DNA of 64,000 nt from NCBI GenBank assembly GCA_029881255.1, contig JAOUMY010000006.1:62001-126000 (forward strand), read 5' to 3'. Source of the stretch: Gammaproteobacteria bacterium. GTDB taxonomy: Bacteria > Pseudomonadota > Gammaproteobacteria > S012-40. The notes beneath the pieces are model-generated. The model saw only the letters and a program-made list of their open reading frames with translations. It ran no database searches and was not told the DNA's origin. This document shows positions 45,866 to 55,188 of this stretch, piece after piece. The translations under genes were made by a program, and so were the position numbers. Each line of letters opens with the position of its first letter. Within the stretch, counting starts at the first letter, position 1.

Positions 45866-48800
45866 CTATCGATAAATCGAAGTGCCCTGTATCGGCGTCT
45901 GTTCTCGCAGGCGCAACAGACTCGGCAACAGTATCAAGGTAAATACCGTACTCAGAGACATGCCACCAACAATGACGACCGCAAGACCGCGGTACAACTC
46001 TGCGCCCGCTCCAGGCACCAGCAACAGCGGCAACATGCCGAAAATGCTGGTTAAGGTCGTCATCAATATTGGACGTAAACGCAAGCGTACCGACTGCTCT
46101 ACCGCTTCGCGTCGAGACATTCCTTCACGCTCTGCCTCACGCGTCTGATGAACCAGCAGGATGGCATTATTCACCACCAGGCCGAGTAAAATAACAAAGC
46201 CAATCATGGTCAACAAATCCATGGGCTGGAAACTGAAGAGGTTCATGATGCTCAACGCAATGATTCCACCGATGGTTGCCAGCGGTATGGTTAACAACAC
46301 AAGCAGACTATCGAGAAACGATCTAAACAAGGCGCTGATCAACAAATAAAGAATCACAATGGCTAACGCAAAACTGCCCAGCATGCTCGACAAGGCCACT
46401 TCGAGTTTGTCCGCTGTACCGGAGTAACGCACATCGCCATCTTCCGGCAAGAGTTCAACCAGCTGCGGCTCCACTTTTTCACGCAAGACTTCAATCGCCT
46501 CTTCCAACGATACGTTATCCGGTGGTGTTACCTGTAACGTGATCGTACGACGCCGATTGATACGACGAATCTCTTCCGGCCCGGCTGTTCGAACAACATT
46601 GATCAACTCTCCTAAAGGTACGACACCGGCATTTGGCGTAGACAAGGGAATCGCTGCCAGATCTTCTGGCGTGCGCCATTCCTGCGCGCGCAATATGACA
46701 TCGAGGCGTTGTTCACCATCAAAATAATCACCGACATACATTCCACTACCGAGTGCGCGTATAACTCCACCGATGTCGCCGCGTGTCCACCCAACTTCGG
46801 CGACGCGCCTTTCGTCAGGTACCAGGCGTAGTTCAGGATTCGCCAGATCCAGTCCCGGAAACGGTCGTACAGACGATCCAGGCAAAACTTCAGTGACCTC
46901 ACCAAAGCCTTTTTGTGCCGCCATCAATAAAGATTCAAGATTACTTCCCTGTATATCAATATCGATTGTACGCCCGCCACCGAAACCACCGAATAGTGAA
47001 GACCGTTTGGCAAAGGCCAGGGTATCCGGGAAACCACCTATCAATTTGTTCACCAGCGGCACCAGCTCATCCGTACGCGACGGATCTTCCGCGCGCACAC
47101 CCATAAATGCGCCGCCACCGAATACCACAAAGAAATAGTTCTTCACCTTGAGATCTTTTTCACCATCGACATAGGGCTGCATACGCTTGGCCACCACCAT
47201 GCCCATCTCTTTTTCGAGAGTGTCGACGTTAATGCCTGGCGGAGGAAGAATAAAAGCAAAGACCAGATTGCGATTGCCTTGTGGTAAGTAATCGGCTTTC
47301 GGCAACAATGCCCAGGCAAGAACAGATGGCAAAATAATTAACGTGGCTATCCACAGACCACGTCGCGTTGAAGTATCAGTGAGGAACATAACTTTGGCTG
47401 TGGCAGACTTCCACCAATGAGCGTGTATGTCATTAAGTTCGGTTCTGGCCAACCACTGTTGCGCCGCCGTGGGTAATACGGTGATTGCCGCTAGTAGTGA
47501 AAAACAGATTGCAACCGCAATCGTTACCGCCAAATCAGCGAATAATTGCCCCGACTCTTCTTCAAGGAATACCACAGGTAAAAATATGGCAACCGTCGTC
47601 GCAGTAGATGCCAAAAGCGCACCCCACACCTGGGAGGTCCCATGCAGGGCAGCGGTTGGTGCATCCTCGCCCTCCTCTCGAAGCCGGACGATATTTTCCA
47701 GCACCACAATAGCCGCATCGAGTACCATTCCCACCGCGAAGGCCATACCTGCCAGGGAAATAACATTAATCGTACGCCCAAAGGCATCCAGCAGAATAAA
47801 CGTACTAACGATAGAAACCGGAATCGCAACGGCCACAATCAGTGTTGCGCGAAACTTGCGCAAAAACCACCACAACACACCCACAGCGAGCAATATGCCC
47901 ATGACCAGATTACTGGTCACTAATTCAATCGAACGATCGATATACGTGGTTTCGTCGTAAACCTGCTCGAAACTCAGCCTGGCGCGTTTCAGTGGTCCCT
48001 GACGTAACTCTTCTGCCGCATCGCGCAAGCCTTGCATGACATCAAGCACATTAACACCGGTTTCGCGATGGGCATTAATTGCCATGGCCACGTCGCCATT
48101 CTGGATTACAAAGCCGGTGCGATCTACCAGACGCACATCAATGTCGGCGACGTCGCGTAAGCGTATGGGATTGCCCTCACGCCACTCCAGCACCATATCG
48201 CCGATTTGTTCAACATCGTATTTACCTGCAAAGCGCAATGTATAACGCCGCTTGCCGACATCGACCTCACCGGCCGAGGTGTCCTTACTCGCACCGGCCA
48301 GCCTCGCAACTCGAGGCAATTGCACGCCCAGGGTCGCTGTTTTATAGGGATCAAAGGAAATTCGTACTTCACGTTCGCGCCCGCCGCGCACTTCTGATTG
48401 CGCTACGCCTGGCACCTGTTCAAATCGAGTTTGAATAACCTCTTCAGCGAAGTCGTGATAACTGGAAATGTGGCGATCGTTTCCCGGCAGAGGTTTGAGT
48501 ATGAACCAGGCAATCGCACGGGAATTGCCACCGACGCTATGTATGGTCGGCTCTTCGGCATCTTCGGGGTAGAAGGGAACACGGTTGAGACGGTTGAGAA
48601 CTTCGAGTAGACCGCGCTGCATATCCATGCCCACCATGAAGGTCATGGTGATCTCACCTGTGCCGCGCTGGGCCTTGGACACCATATCGGTCATGCCAGG
48701 GAGCCCGCGCAAAACCTTTTCCTGCGGTTCGACGATTTCCGATTCGATTTCTTCCGGCGCGGCTGAACGCCATGCGGTACGAATCGTGATTTCGGGTTTC

Positions 48801-48922
48801 TCTACCTCAGGGGTTAACTGCACGGGCGAACGGGACAAACTGATAAACCCGAACAAGATAGCCAGAATGACCCCGACCATCACAGCCACCGGATTTCCTA
48901 GCGAAATTTTGGTCAGATTCAC
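45866..48922 (-). CDS. RND efflux inner-membrane pump, second system
   Basis: This 1018-residue RND transporter has twelve membrane helices in two halves and two periplasmic loops. Helix 4 has GMVLDAAIVVLENIVR, which keeps the first proton-relay Asp and replaces the second with Ala. The N-terminus (LGNPVAVMVGVILAILFGF) and the PEKPEITIRT-like segment are of the common AcrB/MdtB-like proteobacterial type. It overlaps the adaptor gene stop by 4 bases (ATGA). No outer-membrane channel gene is nearby, so it may use TolC. Confidence 0.93.
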   Translation of the reverse strand: MNLTKISLGNPVAVMVGVILAILFGFISLSRSPVQLTPEVEKPEITIRTAWRSAAPEEIESEIVEPQEKVLRGLPGMTDMVSKAQRGTGEITMTFMVGMDMQRGLLEVLNRLNRVPFYPEDAEEPTIHSVGGNSRAIAWFILKPLPGNDRHISSYHDFAEEVIQTRFEQVPGVAQSEVRGGREREVRISFDPYKTATLGVQLPRVARLAGASKDTSAGEVDVGKRRYTLRFAGKYDVEQIGDMVLEWREGNPIRLRDVADIDVRLVDRTGFVIQNGDVAMAINAHRETGVNVLDVMQGLRDAAEELRQGPLKRARLSFEQVYDETTYIDRSIELVTSNLVMGILLAVGVLWWFLRKFRATLIVAVAIPVSIVSTFILLDAFGRTINVISLAGMAFAVGMVLDAAIVVLENIVRLREEGEDAPTAALHGTSQVWGALLASTATTVAIFLPVVFLEEESGQLFADLAVTIAVAICFSLLAAITVLPTAAQQWLARTELNDIHAHWWKSATAKVMFLTDTSTRRGLWIATLIILPSVLAWALLPKADYLPQGNRNLVFAFILPPPGINVDTLEKEMGMVVAKRMQPYVDGEKDLKVKNYFFVVFGGGAFMGVRAEDPSRTDELVPLVNKLIGGFPDTLAFAKRSSLFGGFGGGRTIDIDIQGSNLESLLMAAQKGFGEVTEVLPGSSVRPFPGLDLANPELRLVPDERRVAEVGWTRGDIGGVIRALGSGMYVGDYFDGEQRLDVILRAQEWRTPEDLAAIPLSTPNAGVVPLGELINVVRTAGPEEIRRINRRRTITLQVTPPDNVSLEEAIEVLREKVEPQLVELLPEDGDVRYSGTADKLEVALSSMLGSFALAIVILYLLISALFRSFLDSLLVLLTIPLATIGGIIALSIMNLFSFQPMDLLTMIGFVILLGLVVNNAILLVHQTREAEREGMSRREAVEQSVRLRLRPILMTTLTSIFGMLPLLLVPGAGAELYRGLAVVIVGGMSLSTVFTLILLPSLLRLREQTPIQGTSIYR

Positions 48923-49989
48923 GAGGGATCGCCACCAGTCTGAATGGAAAGTGTTTGACCGGGCCGCAATCGCTCACTGCCACGTATGACTACACTATCA
49001 CCGGCTTTCACTGCGCCAATGACTTCAATAAGATCGCCGCTGGCAATACCTGTCTGAACCTCTACACGCTCGGCCTTATCTTCTTCACCAACGCGATAAA
49101 TCGAAATCCCACTGCGCCGCATCACCAGGGCATCCCGTGGCACTGCCGTAACCATGCGCGGCGTACCTACTGGCATTGACACTCTGACGGTCTGACCTGC
49201 CAACCAACCTGAAGCATCACTCACCTCCAGACGCACGTCATAAAGAAGTGACTGTCGCTCACCAACCGGTACCAGGGCTTTCACACGCCCTGTGGTGGGC
49301 GTTTCACCCCTATGCATCTGTAGATACTGGCCCTGCACAATATTGACTACGGTTTTTTCCGATACCCTCACCACAATCTCAAGCGCATCCGGATTGGACA
49401 GTGTTACAACCTTGTCGCCATTGCCTATCCATTCTCCGTTACGGCGGTAACGTGTGGCCACCACTCCATCAAAAGGGGCGCGGATGACAAAGCGAGCCAA
49501 GGTCTCGTTATCGAGCTTCACCTTGGCAGACATCAGGCTTACCTCACTTCCGGCCACATCACGCTCCATAAGTCGCTTTTCCAGATCGTTCTGCGTCGCG
49601 TGACCGCTGCCTATTAACGCCTGTAATCGCGTCAGCTCGCGTTCGATAAAGGCGAGTCTTGCCTCCTCACGTTTCAGGCTGGCAGCATTCTCTTTTGCCC
49701 GCAATTCCTGCAGGGTTAAATCAAGCTTGGCCACGGGCTCGCCTTTGTGCACCCGAGTCCCCACCTCGGCCACCCAATTGAGCTTGCCTGCCACTTCGGC
49801 CGGCAGCTCGGCTTCCTGCCGACTGATTACGGTTCCCGGTACCAATATCGTTGGTGCCAGCAATTGTTCAACGGCGGCGGCAACCACAACAGGTGCCGGC
49901 CTTGGACCTCTTTTTTCTTTATCTGCGGCAATACTGCTGAAGGGAATCACACTTGAAAGCGCAAGCAGCAATAGAATTCTGATTTTCAC
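48919..49989 (-). CDS. RND efflux periplasmic adaptor, second system
   Basis: The 356-residue membrane-fusion protein has a cleavable signal peptide (~1-21, cut after SIAA-type site) rather than a lipobox. It has lipoyl/hairpin segments (LPAEVAGKLNWVAEVGTRVH; IRAPFDGVVATRYRRNG) and the beta-barrel. It is the first gene of a two-gene operon with the RND pump, with translational coupling. Confidence 0.92.
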   Translation of the reverse strand: MKIRILLLLALSSVIPFSSIAADKEKRGPRPAPVVVAAAVEQLLAPTILVPGTVISRQEAELPAEVAGKLNWVAEVGTRVHKGEPVAKLDLTLQELRAKENAASLKREEARLAFIERELTRLQALIGSGHATQNDLEKRLMERDVAGSEVSLMSAKVKLDNETLARFVIRAPFDGVVATRYRRNGEWIGNGDKVVTLSNPDALEIVVRVSEKTVVNIVQGQYLQMHRGETPTTGRVKALVPVGERQSLLYDVRLEVSDASGWLAGQTVRVSMPVGTPRMVTAVPRDALVMRRSGISIYRVGEEDKAERVEVQTGIASGDLIEVIGAVKAGDSVVIRGSERLRPGQTLSIQTGGDPS

Positions 49990-50147
49990 GTGGGACCTAA
50001 ACCTGAGTTGTGATAATAATTCGCTTTTTATACAGACCGCCTATGATGTCACATTGTTCATAAAGTTGACAGCAGCGGTAGATTTCCAAGCACTTTGCGC
50101 TAGCATGCGCTACTTTATATGCCAAATATTTTACTGGAATAACACTT

Positions 50148-50603
50148 ATGTCAGAACAATGGAAACCACGCGTCACCGTTGCCGCTGTAATCGAGCGCGA
50201 GAATAAATTTCTTATCGTGGAAGAAGAGATTGACGGCAAAATTGTGCTGAATCAACCGGCGGGACACTGGGAGGACGGTGAAACTCTCATTGAAGCAGTT
50301 ATTCGGGAAACACGTGAAGAAACAGGCTGGCTGTTTTCACCTGAAGCAATTATCGGAATTTATCACTGGCGTCATCCACGAAGTGGTGACACCTATTTAC
50401 GATTTGCCTTTTGCGGGGAAATATCGGACTACAATGCAAACCAACCCCTGGATGATGGGATTGTTGCCGCAAACTGGTATACCAAAGAAGAGTTACAAAA
50501 ACGCGGGGCACAACACCGAAGTCCACAACTAATGTTATGCATCGAAGAATATCAGAGAGGAATACGCGTACCCCTGGACATCATTACGACTGTCACAAGC
50601 TAA
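50148..50603 (+). CDS. Nudix hydrolase (NudJ-like)
   Basis: The 151-residue protein holds a complete Nudix box GHWEDGETLIEAVIRETREE (residues ~43-62), with the metal-binding RETREETGW. NudJ-type enzymes hydrolyse thiamine pyrophosphate precursors (HMP-PP) and nucleoside phosphates. A GGAA-type site precedes the ATG. Its 3' end overlaps the convergent HNH gene by 4 bases. Confidence 0.88.
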   Translation: MSEQWKPRVTVAAVIERENKFLIVEEEIDGKIVLNQPAGHWEDGETLIEAVIRETREETGWLFSPEAIIGIYHWRHPRSGDTYLRFAFCGEISDYNANQPLDDGIVAANWYTKEELQKRGAQHRSPQLMLCIEEYQRGIRVPLDIITTVTS

Positions 50604-51202
50604 AATGACGCAGGTGCGAGATCCATCAAACAGTCGTGATGAAACTGCCGCTTTAAAAATTCCATCTGATCCGCCAGGATGCGACGATTCTTCAACGCCA
50701 AATATTCGGCTGGATTCGGTACGAAAGGTATTGCTAAAAGCGGTTGACGCGCCTCTTCCGGTGTCCGTCCACCTTTCGCGGTATTGCAACGTCGACACGC
50801 CGCTACGACATTTGTCCACCAGTCGATCCCACCTTGTGATCGAGGCACCACGTGGTCACGTGTCAGATCCCCATCTGTATACGTCTGCCCGCAATACATA
50901 CACATGTTGCGATCGCGACGAAATAATTCGCGGTTAGTTAAATGGGGAATATGGTTATGATGTCCGTGATGAAAACGGGAATTACGAACAGCGATAATGG
51001 AATTAATCGAAATTGAGGAGCGTAGACCAGAAAGGCGAGAATACCCGCCGAGTATTGTGAACTCTGTTTCGCCGGTTTCCCATGCAACCAATTCTTTGAC
51101 GTAAAGACAAACTGCATCCTGCCAGGGAATCCAGCCTACCGGATACCCGGACACATCGAGTCGCAAAATTGATGGACCTGTTATCCCGAACATCATACAC
51201 AT
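50600..51202 (-). CDS. HNH endonuclease-family protein
   Basis: The 200-residue protein has an N-terminal part with no recognised domain (~1-85) and an HNH domain in ~95-165: the CxxC pair in YCGQTY...RRCNT and the catalytic DHVVPRSQGG with WWTNVV. Such stand-alone HNH proteins are common, and often of housekeeping or repair type rather than mobile. Starts at 51202, 51196 and 51193 are possible behind AAAGGA. Confidence 0.85.
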   Translation of the reverse strand: MCMMFGITGPSILRLDVSGYPVGWIPWQDAVCLYVKELVAWETGETEFTILGGYSRLSGLRSSISINSIIAVRNSRFHHGHHNHIPHLTNRELFRRDRNMCMYCGQTYTDGDLTRDHVVPRSQGGIDWWTNVVAACRRCNTAKGGRTPEEARQPLLAIPFVPNPAEYLALKNRRILADQMEFLKRQFHHDCLMDLAPASF

Positions 51203-51421
51203 CCTATCCTTTGGCCCTTTTATAATTTATCGGCCACCTCAGTGGAAAACTGAAACCTAGTATAGAAGCTAGACAACGGTAAAACTTAGAGATTACGAAC
51301 TGTGTCACAAACCGGGATTACCGGACAAGCGCTTTTTTACCCGGTCTCTTGCCTACTAAGTATTGCTCCGTTCCTGGCCTTTTACACCAGAATCTACAAT
51401 CACTTTTGGATATGCATAAAA

Positions 51422-51448
51422 AAAGCCGCTCATCAGCGGCTTTTTTTT
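51422..51448. terminator. Bidirectional terminator after SleB-like gene
   Basis: The 9-bp stem AAAGCCGCT/AGCGGCTTT (51422-51430 with 51435-51443) has A-run on the left and T8 on the right. It lies 33 bases downstream of the SleB-like gene on the minus strand. Confidence 0.9.
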
Positions 51449-51480
51449 GGAGTTGAACTCCAAGGGGTTTTTATTAATTT

Positions 51481-51987
51481 TTATGAACGGCTTTTCAGAA
51501 AGACGTGACTACCAATTTGAGTAGTAACCTCTTTCAGAGGTGCCCAGTGTGGATTGGCCAACTTCGGCGCATAGTAATAAAGTGCCCCTTTGGTCAAATC
51601 CACCGCGCCTTTAGTGCGAAGATGGTGGTCCTGATATTTTTTGTACACAAATTCAGCAATTTGTTTTGCCATACGCCAGGATTTACGATCGTCTGGAGTA
51701 TCTGGTTTTCCATCATGCGTCCAGCTGAACTGGCGACGCTGCCACACAACCTTACATATGGTGTCTGGATACTGTTCTGAATACACGCGATTCATGGTCA
51801 CCATAGCAACAGCAAGCTGTCCAGCCGTTGGCTCACCACGGGCTTCAAAATAAACATTTTGTGCCAGACAACGGAGTTCACGGCCTTCGTGTGGTTGTTC
51901 AGTATCACTGGCTTGCGAAGCCATACTGGTGGTGGTGGTCGCCATCAATATCAGCAAAGCAATGGTTTGTCGTAATTGAACTAACAT
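51481..51987 (-). CDS. SleB-like cell-wall hydrolase
   Basis: The 168-residue exported protein has a signal peptide (~1-24) and one Hydrolase_2/SleB catalytic domain, with the signature VYFEARGEPTAGQLAVAMVT (the Glu is the likely catalytic acid). SleB-type enzymes are lytic transglycosylases acting on peptidoglycan. A terminator follows. No ribosome binding site of note precedes the ATG. Confidence 0.88.
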   Translation of the reverse strand: MLVQLRQTIALLILMATTTTSMASQASDTEQPHEGRELRCLAQNVYFEARGEPTAGQLAVAMVTMNRVYSEQYPDTICKVVWQRRQFSWTHDGKPDTPDDRKSWRMAKQIAEFVYKKYQDHHLRTKGAVDLTKGALYYYAPKLANPHWAPLKEVTTQIGSHVFLKSRS

Positions 51988-52454
51988 TTTTTATTCACCC
52001 ACATATTCACGAGTCATGTCACTTTAATTGCCATTCATTAATGCAATATTATGTTTTCATGCATATCTGCACTACTCGTGCCACATGTTTTTTAATATAA
52101 ATAACAAAAAGATACGACTGTTTTCTAAAGCAATCGAAATGGTCACTAGTAAAATTGTAAAGAATCCCGGCGCTTACGCGTGATCCCCTCAATTGGTTTC
52201 CGTTCCTAGTTATTTTGTATGAATTGTCGCCCCGTCACGACAGCGTGCTGATTTTATTAGATTAATCTCCCTATGTCATTAAAGTGCTCGGCTCGGGAAT
52301 TTATCCCTATGTTTTTCCATGTTTTTTTAGGCATATAAGCAACTGATTAAGAAAGTGTTTATTTGGCTGTAAATCCTTCCGACATTAGTCATATAATCTG
52401 ACTACTTATCGTTATGCTTACACATTCAGCGACTTAGGATTTTTTTTGTAAAAA
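51988..52454. other. AT-rich intergenic region without genes
   Basis: This 467-base stretch between the divergent SleB-like and ICMT-like genes has no reading frame worth calling. Near its right end there is a TATAAT box inside a palindrome. The high A+T content fits promoter regions for both genes. Confidence 0.6.
52386..52404 (+). promoter_or_regulatory. TATAAT inside palindrome TAGTCA-N7-TGACTA
   Basis: A perfect -10 hexamer (52392-52397) is embedded in a 6-bp inverted repeat, 58 bases before the ICMT-like start. No good -35 box lies 16-18 bases upstream, so this may be an activator-dependent or repressible promoter. Confidence 0.35.
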
Positions 52455-53105
52455 ATGCAACTTTTTTCAATGTACGGACTAATTCTGGCCTGGATGGGCT
52501 ATTTTCTCATCCATTCGCTATTAGCTTCCTTCTGGTTCAAACAGAAAATCAGAAGAGGTTTTCCGTCTAGCAGACGCTGGTACCGGTTGGTATATAACAG
52601 CTTAGCTGTCATATTGCTGATTCCAGTGGTAATTATTCTCCATAAAGGTAACTGGGAAGCGATTTGGCAGTGGACCGGGGCATGGAAATACCTGCAGATG
52701 GTGTTTTCCGCAGTCATTGTCGTTTTATTCCTGTGGAGCCTAAGTCTTTACCGGGGCATGGATTTTAGCGGCCTGGACGCCGCCTTTAACCGAAACAAGG
52801 CCACTTCAGCGGAATTTCGGGTTAGTAACTGGCACCGTTATGTACGGCATCCCTGGTATTCACTGGCTCTGGGACTAATTTGGATCCAGGATATGAATGT
52901 TGGCATACTGACCACGGCCATTGTCGTTTCTATCTATTTTGTGATCGGTTCTCGCCTGGAAGAGAATAAACTGATTTGCGAATTCGGCGATACTTACCGA
53001 CGATACCGAGAACTTGTCCCTGGCTTAATCCCGCTTCCGTGGAAATACCTGTCTGCGCAGGAGTCCGAACGTTTAACTTCGACTAGCCCGGCACCCCCCG
53101 AATGA
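52455..53105 (+). CDS. Isoprenylcysteine methyltransferase-like membrane protein
   Basis: The 216-residue protein has five or so membrane helices and the C-terminal ICMT/PEMT-type motif WHRYVRHPWYSLALGLIW ... GSRLEENKLICEFGDTYRRY, which binds S-adenosylmethionine in that fold. Bacterial members methylate unknown acceptors or lipids. No ribosome binding site stands out. It ends with a Pro/Ser-rich tail. It is not operonic with the SleB-like gene. Confidence 0.78.
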   Translation: MQLFSMYGLILAWMGYFLIHSLLASFWFKQKIRRGFPSSRRWYRLVYNSLAVILLIPVVIILHKGNWEAIWQWTGAWKYLQMVFSAVIVVLFLWSLSLYRGMDFSGLDAAFNRNKATSAEFRVSNWHRYVRHPWYSLALGLIWIQDMNVGILTTAIVVSIYFVIGSRLEENKLICEFGDTYRRYRELVPGLIPLPWKYLSAQESERLTSTSPAPPE

Positions 53106-53211
53106 GTTTGCCTGCATCACGCCAGCAAAACAGAATCGAGCGAGTAAACGAACACTTTTGGCGAACTCGTTTCAGAGACACTTACACAAGTCAGGTTTGT
53201 TCACAGACTAC

Positions 53212-55116
53212 CTAGGATGATTGGCGTTCTTCCAGCAAACCCCATCGTTCAATCGCTCGTTCCAGCTCGGCACTGATCTCCTCCAGCCGGGATAGCTGCG
53301 CCGCCACCGCCTGTTGGTTTTGCTGATAGAAGGACGGATCGGTACTCGCCTGCTGCAATTTCAGCTGTTCAGCTTCCAGCGACTCAATTAGCCCAGGCAA
53401 GGCATCGAGTTCGCGTTGTTCTTTATAGCTAAGCTTGGCCGGTTTGCTTTCTGATTTAGTTTGCCTGGCAGGCGTAGGTGTTCGCTCAACAGCGGGGGGA
53501 TCGTCACGCAGAGGTTTCTTTTGCGCGGAAGACTGTCGTTCGTAGTCACTCCATCCTCCGACGTATTCCTGCACTCGACCATGCCCGTGAAAAACAATCG
53601 TCGAGGTAACAATATTGTCGAGAAAATCACGATCATGACTGACGACGATGAGCGTACCCTCGTACTCACTCAACAGATCTTCTAGTAAATCAAGAGTATC
53701 CATATCCAGATCGTTGGTTGGCTCATCGAGCACCAGCACATTCGCCGGTTGAGTAAATAATTTTGCCAACATTAGACGATTGGATTCACCACCGGAAAGG
53801 GTACTAACCGGCGAGTTCAGACGCTCAGGATCGAACAGAAAATCTTTTAAGTAACTTATTACGTGACGAGAACGTCCCTGTACCGTGATAAAGTCTTTGC
53901 CGTCACCAACGTTCTCAATTACGGTGCGCTTAGGATCGAGCAAGGTACGTTGCTGGTCGAAATAGGCCACGGTGAGATTTGTACCCTGCGTTACTTCGCC
54001 GCTATTGGGTTCCGTTTTCTTGAGCAGGAGTTTCAATAGAGAGCTCTTGCCGCAACCATTGGGGCCGATCAAACCGATACGATCACCTCGCATGATTCGC
54101 GTGGAAAAATGCTCAATCAAGGGTTCGCCTTCCCAGGCATAGTTTATGTCTTCGACTTCGAATACTATCTTGCCGCTACTTCCTCCGCTGTCCAGTCCCA
54201 TGAAGACACTACCTTGCACGTCACGTCTGCGCGCACGCTCTTCACGTAGAGCCTTTAGGCGACGCACTCGTCCTTCATTGCGCGTACGTCTGGCCTTTAT
54301 ACCCTGGCGTATCCATACCTCTTCCTGGGCGAGCTTTTTGTCAAAACGTTGGTTCTCGTTTTCTTCTGCAGCAAGTCGTTCCTCTTTGCGGCGCAGAAAA
54401 TTATCGTAGTCGCCGGGCCAGGAGGTCAGATGCCCACGATCCAGTTCGATGATGCGTGTCGCCAGACGGCGTAAAAAGGTGCGATCGTGGGTAACAAATA
54501 ACAAGCCAATGTTTTGCTGCACGAGAAATTGTTCGAGCCATTGAATTGCCTCGATATCCAGGTGATTGGTAGGTTCGTCGAGTAATAACAGGTCAGGCTG
54601 ACAGGCCAGCGCCTGTCCCAGCAAGGTACGGCGTATCCATCCGCCGGATAGTTCGTTCATGGACTTATTAACCGGTAGTTCCAGCTTTGAAACCACGGCG
54701 TCGACACGCTGCTGTATCGTCCAGCCATCTCTCGCTTCCAATTCGTGCTGCAAGCGAGAAAGTTTTTCCATCAACTTTTCATCGCTTGATGTTTCGAGCT
54801 GATGGGTAATTTTCTGATAATCACTGACTAGTTGCGCCAGGTCACCCAGGCCTTCGACAATTACATCAAATACCTTGCGTGTATCGTCGCGAGGGACATC
54901 TTGCTGCAAGCGGGCAATGCGCACGCCTGGCTTGCACCACAGCTCTCCATCATCCAACTGGATTTCGCCCGCAATCACCTTCATCAGAGTAGATTTCCCG
55001 GTGCCGTTACGTCCGATCAAACACACTCTTTCGGCAGACTCCAGGGTGAGTTCCGCTTTATCGAGCAAGGGATGATGGCCAAAGGCTAAAGAGGCATTAT
55101 TGAGTCGGACCAGCAT
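53212..55116 (-). CDS. uup: ABC-F ATPase Uup
   Basis: The 634-residue protein has two ABC domains without membrane segments: Walker A GRNGTGKST and GPNGCGKSS, signatures LSGGWIRR and LSGGESNR, Walker B LLLLDEPTNHLD and VLVLDEPTNDLD. A C-terminal coiled coil (~560-630) marks Uup among ABC-F factors. Uup is linked to ribosome function and transposon excision in E. coli. Confidence 0.95.
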   Translation of the reverse strand: MLVRLNNASLAFGHHPLLDKAELTLESAERVCLIGRNGTGKSTLMKVIAGEIQLDDGELWCKPGVRIARLQQDVPRDDTRKVFDVIVEGLGDLAQLVSDYQKITHQLETSSDEKLMEKLSRLQHELEARDGWTIQQRVDAVVSKLELPVNKSMNELSGGWIRRTLLGQALACQPDLLLLDEPTNHLDIEAIQWLEQFLVQQNIGLLFVTHDRTFLRRLATRIIELDRGHLTSWPGDYDNFLRRKEERLAAEENENQRFDKKLAQEEVWIRQGIKARRTRNEGRVRRLKALREERARRRDVQGSVFMGLDSGGSSGKIVFEVEDINYAWEGEPLIEHFSTRIMRGDRIGLIGPNGCGKSSLLKLLLKKTEPNSGEVTQGTNLTVAYFDQQRTLLDPKRTVIENVGDGKDFITVQGRSRHVISYLKDFLFDPERLNSPVSTLSGGESNRLMLAKLFTQPANVLVLDEPTNDLDMDTLDLLEDLLSEYEGTLIVVSHDRDFLDNIVTSTIVFHGHGRVQEYVGGWSDYERQSSAQKKPLRDDPPAVERTPTPARQTKSESKPAKLSYKEQRELDALPGLIESLEAEQLKLQQASTDPSFYQQNQQAVAAQLSRLEEISAELERAIERWGLLEERQSS

Positions 55117-55188
55117 AATTGGAGTTCAGTATGTTCGGGAAAGAGCGGCATTATGCCAGATTCCAGCAAATATCCCTATGGCTCCAGA

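Noticed and set aside
47427-47960. 177-codon plus-strand frame opposite the second RND pump gene
   Set aside because: Fully inside a well-supported pump gene on the other strand; Ser/Thr-rich shadow translation with no domain.
51302-51508. 68-codon plus-strand frame between HNH and SleB-like genes
   Set aside because: Runs through the strong bidirectional terminator at 51422-51448 and into the SleB-like gene, so it is not a real gene.
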